Below are positions 42,930 to 50,777 of a stretch of DNA of 64,000 nucleotides, one piece after another. The notes beneath the pieces were generated by a model. That model was not told the DNA's origin. It was given only the letters and a program-made list of their open reading frames with translations, and searched no databases. Where the stretch lies: assembly GCA_963974475.1 (NCBI GenBank), contig CAXBCR010000018.1, positions 5,844 to 69,843 of the forward strand, read 5' to 3'. Numbering within the stretch: the first letter of the stretch is position 1; each line of letters begins with the position of its first letter. A program made the translations under genes and the position numbers. The DNA comes from CAJXZP01 sp963974475. Its GTDB lineage: Bacteria; Bacteroidota; Bacteroidia; Flavobacteriales_G; Salibacteraceae.

Positions 42930-44156
42930 ATGAAAAATACGATTTTAATTATTGCATTAACTTTTGTTACGCAATTTGGCTTTGGGCAAGAATTTCCAAA
43001 ATGTGGTCAAGAGGATCATATAAATTATGCTTTGCAGGAGTTAACCAACCGATACGGGAATTACCCTTTTGCCGAAACGGATTCAATTTCAGGGACGGTT
43101 AACATACCCGTGGTGGTTCATATCGTTTACAAAACAATTTCGGAAAACATAGCGGATAGTTTGGTATATAATCAAATTGGTGTTTTAAATGAAGATTTCC
43201 AAATGAGAAATTCTGACACAGCTAATATTCGAATGGAATTTAAAGCAGTGAAGGGAAACCCCAAGGTTAATTTTTGCCTAGCAAAAGTGGACCCTGATGG
43301 GAATCAAACTTCTGGGATAACTAGAACTCAAACCAACAAAGATTTTTTTATCACCTTCAGTAATAATATGATGGTGGGCGCACTTGGTGGTAAGGATCCT
43401 TGGCCTACCGATCAATACTTGAATATTTGGGTAGTAAAGCTGGTAAACGCTAGCGGACAAGGTCAAACTGGATTTGCGGTGTTTCCTTGGAATGCATCAC
43501 CAACGTACGATGGGGTAGTCATTAATTATGGGCAATTCGGGGATAATAATGGGGATTCATTTTATGGGGATGGAAGAATAGCTACACACGAAGTAGGCCA
43601 TTACTTAGGATTGAGCCACAATTTTAAAGGTGGGTGCGGAGGTTCTGTACCTGCAAACTGTACTATTGGAGGGGATTCTATTTGTGATACTCCACCACAA
43701 CGGACCTGGATTCAAGGTTGTCAGCCTGGTATGGTATCCTGTGGAAATAAATTGGCACAATGGGAAAATTTTATGGATTATGCCATCCAAGGATGTAGAG
43801 TTATGTTTACACATGACCAAGCGGAAAAGATGAGAATGAACATTAATAAATGGTGGTTTAGAAAAAGTTTGGCCAAATCAACTGCTTGTGGGCCAAATGG
43901 GTTGGCAAATGAAAAGGTGAAGGGATTGGTAAAAATGTATCCTAACCCAAGTAATTCTTTGGTGACATTTGAGTCCTCAAATGCTCAATCTGTTTTTATT
44001 CAAGTGTTAGATGTTCGAGGGCAAAATATCCTTGAGTTTGAAATAACCAATAGCATCAAACAATTGGATATTTCTACGTTTAATACTGGGATTTACATTG
44101 TGAAAATGAGAACGGAAGATGGACAGGTTACTTCCACTCGATTAATAAAGAAATAA
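42930..44156 (+). CDS. Secreted M43-family metalloprotease with T9SS sorting domain
   Basis: 408 residues. ATG 42930 gives a clean signal peptide (MKNTILIIALTFVTQFGFGQ); an ATG at 42897 would add a polar stretch ahead of it. The catalytic motif is THEVGHYLGLSHNF (HExxHxxGxxH, about 219-229), followed by GGDSICDTPPQ and NFMDYAIQGCRVMFTHDQ with the met-turn. The C-terminus from MYPNPSNSLVTFES to STRLIKK is a T9SS type A sorting domain. Related to, but shorter than, the protease at 35 kb; it lacks the PKD domain. Confidence 0.92.
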   Translation: MKNTILIIALTFVTQFGFGQEFPKCGQEDHINYALQELTNRYGNYPFAETDSISGTVNIPVVVHIVYKTISENIADSLVYNQIGVLNEDFQMRNSDTANIRMEFKAVKGNPKVNFCLAKVDPDGNQTSGITRTQTNKDFFITFSNNMMVGALGGKDPWPTDQYLNIWVVKLVNASGQGQTGFAVFPWNASPTYDGVVINYGQFGDNNGDSFYGDGRIATHEVGHYLGLSHNFKGGCGGSVPANCTIGGDSICDTPPQRTWIQGCQPGMVSCGNKLAQWENFMDYAIQGCRVMFTHDQAEKMRMNINKWWFRKSLAKSTACGPNGLANEKVKGLVKMYPNPSNSLVTFESSNAQSVFIQVLDVRGQNILEFEITNSIKQLDISTFNTGIYIVKMRTEDGQVTSTRLIKK

Positions 44157-44157
44157 A

Positions 44158-44310
44158 TGATACTCCGTTTGTTTGCCATTAAATAAGTGCTGACCTGAAC
44201 CTGAAAGGTTCTCATACTTGTAGTAATTCTACATAAACATGCGACCCCGATGGGGTCGTATACATTTGTATAATCAACAGGTTACAAACATTTTATCCCT
44301 TCGGGATAAT
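44158..44310 (+). repeat. Palindromic dispersed repeat, copy 1
   Basis: Contains three perfect hairpins: GAACCTGAAAGGTTC (44197-44211), CGACCCCGATGGGGTCG (44242-44258) and TTATCCCTTCGGGATAA (44293-44309). The same three hairpins in the same order, with matching flanks (GATACTCCGTTTG, GTTACAAACATTTTATCCC), occur at 61606-61764. Confidence 0.8.
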
Positions 44311-44366
44311 TTCCTTTGTTTACACTGATTTTCTATTGGTATCAAAGCGGAACATCATTAAGAAAT

Positions 44367-44411
44367 AAATAAGAAAAGCAGATGAATCAAGTTCCTCTGC
44401 TTTTCTTATTT
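44367..44411. terminator. Bidirectional terminator
   Basis: A 16-bp perfect stem AAATAAGAAAAGCAGA / TCTGCTTTTCTTATTT between two convergent genes (M43 protease and the two-repeat protein). Confidence 0.8.
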
Positions 44412-44421
44412 GAATGGTGTA

Positions 44422-46107
44422 TTATTTAATTAACGACAATCTTCCAACAATACGATTGTTTGGTGTTGCGATTTCATAAAAATATATTCCACTAGGTAAA
44501 TTCTCGTTCGGTGTATAAACTACCTGTTGTAAGCCATTTAATTGCACTTCATTTATTAATACCTCAATAATGGATCCTGTAAGGTCATATATTGTCACTT
44601 TAACCTTCGATTTTTGTGATAATTGATATTCAATGGTCATATTATCCTTAAATGGATTTGGGTACGATTTTACACTAGTGTTTTTCACAACTACTTCATT
44701 GATGGAAGTTATTATGGTCGAATCTTGTAAATCCACATTTTCAAACATTAAATGTAAAAAACCATGACCGGTACCAGGAACCGGACTCATATTTCCAGCC
44801 ATATCCAAAGGTGGTAGTATAATGTGCGTTTCTCTCATGGTTTGGTCGTAATCGCTAGAATCAATAATACCGCTCGCAATCATCGTTAAATCTGCTCGCC
44901 TTACTCTGGTTGCTACCATCAAATGTATGATGCGGTTTGACGCAATTACATTACCATTCATATCTTTTAAGTCTGTTAGTCCCCAAAGTGTGATGTACGA
45001 TTTCATTTTTGGCATTAAATCGGTTCCAATTGTGGTATTTCCATGCATCAAAACATCATACCCAATGCCACCAAAAAATGGGTGATCACCTGAACCATCT
45101 GGTTTATGAATGATATTAATATGATCAATCAAAAATTTATCTCCATTAGGTCTTTGGTACTGAATATTTACCGAAATAACAGAGTCTTTTGAAGTAGGAG
45201 AGTCATTGGAATCTAAATCAATTAAACTTAATGAGTATGCACCAGAACCTATACTTACATTGTCTGAAAATGGGGTTGGACTCATTGCCAAATTCATTGC
45301 TGCTGGGCCAGGAAGCACTTCGAATACCTTGGTCCAATCTTTATCCGCCTGATTCAAAATAGGTTTTTCAAACATCATGTGTAAAAAACCATGGGCTGTT
45401 CCGGGCACGGGACTCATATTTCCAGCCATATCTAAAGGCGGTAATATAATGTGGGTATGAGCATTTTTGATATTGTAGTCTGAACCATCGGTGACTACAT
45501 TTGTATCCATTTTTAAATTAGCATCACGTACATTGGTGGCAACCATTAAATGTATAATTCTACCTGCTGCAATTATTGTATCATTTGTTGCGTCTTTTAA
45601 ATCCGTAATTCCCCAAAGAGTAATGTATGCCATCATTTTTGGCATTAAATTAGTCCCAATTCCCGTGTTTCCATGCATCATTTTGTTCAAGCCAATTCCA
45701 CCGAAAAAAGGATGGTCACCGGCTCCATCTGGCTTATGAATAATCATAATATTATCAATCTTATATTTCTGACCGTTATCGCCTGTAAATTGAATGTTTA
45801 CTGACCTTACTGAGTCTTGGGAACTAGGAGAATCAGAGGTGTCATTATCGTCAATAAATAAATTATAATTTCCAGTAGTCATTTGTATACTATCTGAAAA
45901 GGGAGTAGGACTCATCGCAGGATTAATAACTGATGGACCAGGCATAACCTCATAAATAATTCCAGTAGTAGAACTTTGACTACCGCTAAATTGAACGGTG
46001 TTTAAATATTCGGCCGCTGAAGTGCGTATTTGAGAAATACTAACAGTAGTCGATGAAATCAGCCCAATTAGAATTAGCACAAATTTGGTGTTGGTATTTA
46101 TTTTCAT
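44422..46107 (-). CDS. Secreted two-repeat His/Met-rich protein with T9SS sorting domain (unknown family)
   Basis: 561 residues with signal peptide ending SISQ. Two tandem domains of about 200 residues (about 50-250 and 260-460) are strongly alike: each has VLPGP/VMPGP and MSPTPFSD, IIHKPDG-GDHPFFGGIG, MHGNT-IGT-LMPKM, IIHLMVAT and HIILPPLDMAGNMSPVPGT then HGFLH. The many conserved His and Met suggest metal binding. The C-terminus (VKSYPNPFKDNMTIEYQLSQ, ending SLIK) is a T9SS sorting domain. I know no characterised homologue. It is transcribed opposite to its neighbours and lies between the two His/Met-rich lipoprotein genes. Confidence 0.8.
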   Translation of the reverse strand: MKINTNTKFVLILIGLISSTTVSISQIRTSAAEYLNTVQFSGSQSSTTGIIYEVMPGPSVINPAMSPTPFSDSIQMTTGNYNLFIDDNDTSDSPSSQDSVRSVNIQFTGDNGQKYKIDNIMIIHKPDGAGDHPFFGGIGLNKMMHGNTGIGTNLMPKMMAYITLWGITDLKDATNDTIIAAGRIIHLMVATNVRDANLKMDTNVVTDGSDYNIKNAHTHIILPPLDMAGNMSPVPGTAHGFLHMMFEKPILNQADKDWTKVFEVLPGPAAMNLAMSPTPFSDNVSIGSGAYSLSLIDLDSNDSPTSKDSVISVNIQYQRPNGDKFLIDHINIIHKPDGSGDHPFFGGIGYDVLMHGNTTIGTDLMPKMKSYITLWGLTDLKDMNGNVIASNRIIHLMVATRVRRADLTMIASGIIDSSDYDQTMRETHIILPPLDMAGNMSPVPGTGHGFLHLMFENVDLQDSTIITSINEVVVKNTSVKSYPNPFKDNMTIEYQLSQKSKVKVTIYDLTGSIIEVLINEVQLNGLQQVVYTPNENLPSGIYFYEIATPNNRIVGRLSLIK

Positions 46108-46509
46108 GGTTTTGATTTTTAATGAATAAATAAAATTTCAATGCAACGTTAGGTTGATATGGAAGTCTGTTTTGTCATAAATTAGACAAATGGAGTCCTT
46201 AAATTTGTCGTGGTGGCGACATAAAAATTTGGAAAACAATGGTTTAAGCGGTATCGCATTTTATTATATGATTTTTAAGCATGTCTAGGATAAGGGTTGT
46301 GAAAATGGCTAACGGTAAATAGGTTTTACTTTCGTAAAATATATGTGCGGATCAGTGCAATTTTTACCATGCTAAAGCGCTAAAAAGCAGGAATTTTCTT
46401 GTAAAGAATCAACTTTTATCATTCCTTAAATCATGTTTTTTACCCAGTTCAATTTTTAGCTTTGAACAAATATTCAACGATTAAATTAAGTTTTTAAAAC
46501 AAATTCAAA
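46108..46509. other. Divergent intergenic region with inverted repeats
   Basis: No gene. Two hairpins are visible: TTTGTCATAAATTAGACAAA (46171-46190) and AAATTTGTCG...CGACATAAAAATTT (46201-46230). A TAGCTTTG box (46457-46464) matches TAnnTTTG and should be the -7 element of lipoprotein B at 46510. Confidence 0.55.
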
Positions 46510-47019
46510 ATGAAAAATATATCATCACTTACATTGGTTAGCATAATCGGTTTGACACTTATTTTCTTGGGCTCTTGTAGTAAAAAAAGCGAACAAGTAG
46601 ATCTAACTAAAGACGTAGTAGGAACGTATCAAGGAAAGTTAAGCAACAGCGTGACCACTGTGCAAGATTCATCTACTGCTGTTATTTCGTATCACAATGA
46701 TTACACTGTTGAGGTGCATTGTTTTGGCGGTGATTTAGATACCACATTTTTATTAGAACTCTATCCGGAAGGAAACGAAATGATGGTATGCGCCACTGGG
46801 GATGCATATTACAAAGAATATGGTCATCAAAAATCAAGTCACAACCACATGATGAGTAATGGAGGAATGATGACTTGGAAAAATCACATGAGCGATGATC
46901 ACAATGCTACGGATACGCATTATGGTAATTTTGATACACAAACCCATTTCTTTGATTACACCATTAAAATGGACGATTCTACAGGGGTTTATACCAAACA
47001 ATTTAAAGGGTTTAAATAA
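46510..47019 (+). CDS. His/Met-rich lipoprotein, paralogue B
   Basis: 169 residues, same length as paralogue A at 42.3 kb. Lipoprotein signal (LIFLGSCSKK), then VVGTYQGKLSNSVTTVQDSS, HNDYTVEVHCFGGDLDTTFL, the almost unchanged metal-binding-like segment SHNHMMSNGGMMTWKNHMSD then DHN, and DYTIKMDDSTG. Conservation is highest in the His/Met cluster, which implies that it is the working part. The promoter does not carry the palindrome of paralogue A. Confidence 0.8.
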   Translation: MKNISSLTLVSIIGLTLIFLGSCSKKSEQVDLTKDVVGTYQGKLSNSVTTVQDSSTAVISYHNDYTVEVHCFGGDLDTTFLLELYPEGNEMMVCATGDAYYKEYGHQKSSHNHMMSNGGMMTWKNHMSDDHNATDTHYGNFDTQTHFFDYTIKMDDSTGVYTKQFKGFK

Positions 47020-47138
47020 AAAGGAATACCCATTGTTTACAGCGGCAAAAATTCAAAATTTAAGATGATTCTAAGAATTGTTTTCATAAGAATGATATAA
47101 TTTTAAGCCTTCAGTAATTTGCTTTTTTGTTTGCTCAA

Positions 47139-47720
47139 ATGATTCGTAAAGAAACTTTTTATTTAAATAATATGATTGGCAAAAGCTGCATTAAATTAGT
47201 GCGGCTTTTTTTTAGTAGAATGGCTAATGTTGAAATTCTTAGCATAGACTTAGGCGAAGTATCGTTAGAATATGAAGATACTGAAGTAACTAAATCCGTA
47301 CTGATTAAATGGCTGGATGAATTAGGGTTTACCATTGTGTTGGACCCCAATGTAGAAATCGCAGAGCGCACAAAAATAGCTGCGGTTGAATTAATTTATG
47401 AGTCTTTAAACAGTAATTCGTTGGTACGTAATTCGGATTACATTAGCGAACGATTACAGCTTCCTTACGATAAAATAAGTCGCGTTTTTTCGCAAGTTAC
47501 CGGAGTAACTTTAGCGAAATACATCATTTTATTGAAAATGGAAAAGGCGAAAGATTTACTAATAGGAAATGCGTATACGGTCAGTGAAATTTCATACATG
47601 ATGGATTATAGCAGTGTCCAGTATTTTAGTAATCAATTTAAACATCATGTAGGCGTAACTATTTCTACCTTTAAAGAATCGCCACAAATGTATCGAAAAT
47701 CATTAGAGAGTCTTCTGTAA
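47139..47720 (+). CDS. AraC-type regulator with degenerate HMA-like N-terminus
   Basis: 193 residues from ATG 47139. Residues 1-75 resemble the ferredoxin-like metal-sensor half of Bacteroidota AraC proteins found beside copper genes: FYLNNMIGKSCIKLVRLFF and VEILSIDLGEVSLEYEDTE. The usual CxxC is GKSC here, so one thiol is missing. Residues 85-185 are an AraC double helix-turn-helix (YISERLQLPYDKISRVFSQV, KAKDLLIGNAYTVSEISYMM then DYSSVQYFSNQFKHHVG). It ends 139 nt before the PqqD-like gene and is the likely regulator of the promoters at 42.25 and 47.8 kb. Confidence 0.82.
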   Translation: MIRKETFYLNNMIGKSCIKLVRLFFSRMANVEILSIDLGEVSLEYEDTEVTKSVLIKWLDELGFTIVLDPNVEIAERTKIAAVELIYESLNSNSLVRNSDYISERLQLPYDKISRVFSQVTGVTLAKYIILLKMEKAKDLLIGNAYTVSEISYMMDYSSVQYFSNQFKHHVGVTISTFKESPQMYRKSLESLL

Positions 47721-47767
47721 GGTACTGGTATCAGTTATTAATGGCGTTTTAGTTTCAATAACCGGAA

Positions 47768-47826
47768 TTTTACACATCTCTTACCGAAAAGTGTAAAAGA
47801 AAACTTCAACTATCCCTGTTTCTTTG
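47768..47826 (+). promoter_or_regulatory. Palindromic promoter element (copy 2) of the PqqD/ATP-grasp operon
   Basis: TTTTACACAT and AAAGTGTAAAAG form an inverted repeat, followed after exactly 19 nt by TTTCTTTG (47819-47826), a near-consensus -7 box, then 33 nt to the start codon. Over about 33 bases it matches copy 1 at 42232-42262 with few differences. Overlap of GTGTAAAAG with the -33 position suits an activator site. Confidence 0.65.
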
Positions 47827-47859
47827 TATGGAACAATTAAATCTTTAAAATCAAGAATT

Positions 47860-48105
47860 ATGAAAGTCAAAAAAAATATTGCCATCAGTGATTCCGGATT
47901 TCTATTCAATCCATCTACAGGAGATTCGTATTCTGTAAATCCAATGGGTCAAAAAATTTTGAAATTGCTGAAAGAAGGTAAATCCGAAGCGCAAGTAAAA
48001 GCGCATATTTTGAATGGATATATGACCGATAACGATGCAGTCGAAAAAGACTTGTACGATTTTAAGAACATGTTGGAGAACTATAAAATAATTGACAATG
48101 AGTAA
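47860..48105 (+). CDS. PqqD-like protein
   Basis: 81 residues from ATG 47860 (MKVKKNIAISDSGFLFNPST). The PqqD-type pattern is seen in SDSGFLFNPSTGDSYSVNPM, GQKILKLLKEGKSEAQV and VEKDLYDFKNML. PqqD domains bind precursor peptides for modifying enzymes in PQQ and other RiPP pathways, and also occur in small stand-alone proteins. The stop overlaps the ATP-grasp start (ATGAGTAA), which implies coupled translation and a working partnership. No obvious precursor peptide is nearby. Confidence 0.8.
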   Translation: MKVKKNIAISDSGFLFNPSTGDSYSVNPMGQKILKLLKEGKSEAQVKAHILNGYMTDNDAVEKDLYDFKNMLENYKIIDNE

Positions 48106-49147
48106 GCCTAAGTACACCATAGCGGTAACGGGTTTAAATGCCATTGATAGTCCAGGGCCAGGGCTTGCCGTGATTAGAGCTTTGCGCGATGCGGAGAGTT
48201 TTGATGTGCGAATCATCGGATTGTCGTATGAAACCATGGAACCAGGAATTTATATGCACGACTTGGTGGACAAAACGTATCAAATTCCATATCCTTCTGC
48301 GGGTCAGCAGGTATTGTATGAGCGTTTTGATTACATCAATTCCATTGAGAATTTAGATTTTTTGTTCCCCAATTTTGACGCAGAGCTTTTTAATTTCATC
48401 AAGATTCAAGGCCAGTTAGAAAAGCAGTTTAACATAAAAATGGTGTTACCTACTTTAGAACAATTTGAGGCACGCCATAAAGTAAATTTATTTGATTACG
48501 GAAAGGAGCACAATATTAAAGTTCCGTTTGCTAAAATGCTTTTTAATACGGCCGAAATCCCAAGTCTTACGGAAGAATTTGGATTTCCAATGGTGATTAA
48601 AGGAAAGTTTTACGATGCTAAAATTGCCTACACCTCGGACCAAGCCATTCAGCATTTTAATAAAATAAATGCCCAATGGGGATTGCCGGTAATTATTCAA
48701 AAATTTATTCGGGGTTCGGAAGTAAATGTTTGCGGTATTGGCGATGGAACAGGAGCGCTTTTAGGTGCCGTTCCAATGCGTAAGCTTTACATTACCGATA
48801 AAGGGAAAGCTTGGGCCGGTGTGACTTTAGATGATGAAGAGTTAATTCGAGTAACCAAAGAGTTAGTGAAAGCCACCAAATGGAATGGGCCTTTTGAATT
48901 AGAGTTCTTGAAAAACACGGATGACGAGTATTATCTGATTGAAATTAATCCGCGATTCCCTGCATGGTGTTACCTCACGGTAGGAGCTGGTCAGAATCAA
49001 ATTGAATCGTTGGTTAATCACGGAATGGGTAAAAAAGTTAAGCCATTTACTTCCTATGAGGTAGGCAAAATGTTTATCCGTTACTCACACGATATGATTG
49101 TGGATATGAGTGAGTTTGAACAAATATCTACCATCGGAGAGTTATAA
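48098..49147 (+). CDS. ATP-grasp ligase
   Basis: 349 residues. An N-terminal Rossmann-like domain (YTIAVTGLNAIDSPGPGLAV) is followed by an ATP-grasp fold like that of carbamoyl-phosphate synthetase/biotin carboxylase: FPMVIKGKFYDAKIAY (ATP-binding Lys), VIIQKFIRGSEVNVCGIGDG and the metal-binding end GPFELEFLKN with YLIEINPRFPAW. Such enzymes join a carboxylate (through acyl phosphate) to an amine or thiol. Start at 48098 rather than TTG 48092. Substrate unknown. It overlaps the PqqD gene by 8 nt and is 53 nt before the decarboxylase. Confidence 0.88.
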   Translation: MSKPKYTIAVTGLNAIDSPGPGLAVIRALRDAESFDVRIIGLSYETMEPGIYMHDLVDKTYQIPYPSAGQQVLYERFDYINSIENLDFLFPNFDAELFNFIKIQGQLEKQFNIKMVLPTLEQFEARHKVNLFDYGKEHNIKVPFAKMLFNTAEIPSLTEEFGFPMVIKGKFYDAKIAYTSDQAIQHFNKINAQWGLPVIIQKFIRGSEVNVCGIGDGTGALLGAVPMRKLYITDKGKAWAGVTLDDEELIRVTKELVKATKWNGPFELEFLKNTDDEYYLIEINPRFPAWCYLTVGAGQNQIESLVNHGMGKKVKPFTSYEVGKMFIRYSHDMIVDMSEFEQISTIGEL

Positions 49148-49200
49148 AAACAATTAAAAATCCAGTTTTCATTTTACAGAAAACTTCAAAATATTAAATC

Positions 49201-50559
49201 ATGGAAAAGCAACAATATGAAAGACCCATTATAAAACCCTTAAATACTGGGTTGATGAACAAATTTGGGACTAGAACGGAGTATGCCGCAATGACACACA
49301 TTGATGGAGTATCCGTTAGCAGTTTGATAGAAGAGCATGGTTCACCACTTTTTGTTTTATCGGAAAGAAAAATCAGAGAAAATTACCGTAACGCAAAACG
49401 AATTTTTGAAACGCGCTATCCAAAGGTGCAATTTGCATGGTCGTACAAAACCAACTATTTGAATGCGGTTTGTAATACCTACCATCAAGAGGGTTCTTGG
49501 GCAGAGGTAGTGTCTCGTTTTGAGTATGAAAAAGCGATAAACAATGGCGTGCCGGGTGATAAAATTATTTTTAACGGACCGGATAAAACAGATGAAGATT
49601 TGCGTTTATCTATTAAAAATGATTCACCAATTCACATCGACCATTTAGATGAGTTGTACCGATTAACAGAAATAGCTACGGAGTTGAATAAAAAACCGAG
49701 AGTAGCCATTCGTGTAAATATGGACACAGGTATCTACCCAATGTGGGACCGTTTTGGGTTCAATTATGAAAACGGACAAGCATGGGATGCGATTAACAAA
49801 ATAATGGCAGCCGGAAAGTTGAATTTGGTAGGGTTACATTGCCACATCGGAACGTATATGTTGGCCCCAAGTGCCTACGGAGTAGCAGCTAAAAAATTGT
49901 CGGAATTAGCTTTAAGTATCAAAAGAAAATTCAATAAATCTATCACCTATTTGGATTTAGGAGGAGGTTTTGCATCCAAAAACACCTTGAAAGGAGCCTT
50001 GGTGCCTGGGGCAGATTCTGTACCTGAATTTCAAGATTATGCAGAGGTAATTTCTTCGGCTATTTTAAATGCAGGATTTCCAGTAGATGAACTTCCGTAC
50101 TTGTATTTAGAAACAGGAAGAGCCATGGTAGATGACGCAGGTTACTTATTAGGAAGTGTGATTTCTAATAAACGTTTATCGGATGGAAGACGCGCTACTA
50201 TTATGGATTTTGGTGTGAATATCATGTTTACGTCTTTTTGGTTCGACCATAAAATCTCACCAGCACAAGAATTTGGTAACCATACCGAAGACTGTATTAT
50301 GTACGGACCTTTATGTATGAATATCGATGTGGTGAGAGAAAATATTACGTTCCCCCCACTAAAACCAGGCGACCAGGTTGTTGTGCATCACATGGGTGCT
50401 TATAATATTTCACAATCCATGCAGTTTATCTCCTTGCGTCCTGCAATTACTATGATAGGGCTCGACAAAGAGGTGCATTTAATACGGAAAAGAGAAACTT
50501 TAGCGACTTTAGAAAAGGACGAACAGTTACCTACCTATTTGAAAGAGTTTAAACTTTAA
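49201..50559 (+). CDS. LysA-like PLP-dependent decarboxylase (fold type III)
   Basis: 452 residues. The PLP lysine is in FAWSYKTNYLNAV (Lys83). Further marks are SWAEVVSRFEYEKAINNGVP, GLHCHIGTYM, the PLP phosphate loop LDLGGGF, YLETGRAMVDDAGYLLG and GPLCMNIDVV, whose Cys (about 373) acts across the dimer. It belongs to the diaminopimelate/ornithine/arginine decarboxylase group, with LysA as nearest look, but the N-terminal extension of about 35 residues and the operon argue against ordinary lysine synthesis. It likely acts on an amino acid or on an ATP-grasp product. Confidence 0.87.
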   Translation: MEKQQYERPIIKPLNTGLMNKFGTRTEYAAMTHIDGVSVSSLIEEHGSPLFVLSERKIRENYRNAKRIFETRYPKVQFAWSYKTNYLNAVCNTYHQEGSWAEVVSRFEYEKAINNGVPGDKIIFNGPDKTDEDLRLSIKNDSPIHIDHLDELYRLTEIATELNKKPRVAIRVNMDTGIYPMWDRFGFNYENGQAWDAINKIMAAGKLNLVGLHCHIGTYMLAPSAYGVAAKKLSELALSIKRKFNKSITYLDLGGGFASKNTLKGALVPGADSVPEFQDYAEVISSAILNAGFPVDELPYLYLETGRAMVDDAGYLLGSVISNKRLSDGRRATIMDFGVNIMFTSFWFDHKISPAQEFGNHTEDCIMYGPLCMNIDVVRENITFPPLKPGDQVVVHHMGAYNISQSMQFISLRPAITMIGLDKEVHLIRKRETLATLEKDEQLPTYLKEFKL

Positions 50560-50777
50560 AAAGTTTTTCTTTTGAACCTAAGTAGGAATACGTTTCTACG
50601 AAGCAAATGTTCCTCTTGATAAGTGGAAGTGATTAAAAAAAGTCGCTTACGTACCACCTTTCAGGAGGAGCACTTTCTTTAGGTTTGCATTCTTTAGCCA
50701 ACACCTAAAATGAACAAGAATAATTAAAGAGAAATAGCAAGACTCACCTAACTTTGAGGTTTAAATTCAAAAAAATA
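50560..50777. other. Gap inside the operon, 218 bp
   Basis: No gene. Contains a short imperfect palindrome CACCTTTCAGGAGG (50655-50669) and AT-rich sequence. No TAnnTTTG box is clear, so I cannot say whether a second promoter serves the downstream genes. Confidence 0.4.

Noticed and set aside
44197..44211. GAACCTGAAAGGTTC as transcription terminator of the M43 gene
   Set aside because: No T-run follows, and the same sequence recurs within a longer repeat at 61.6 kb, so it belongs to a repeat; the real terminator is at 44367-44411.
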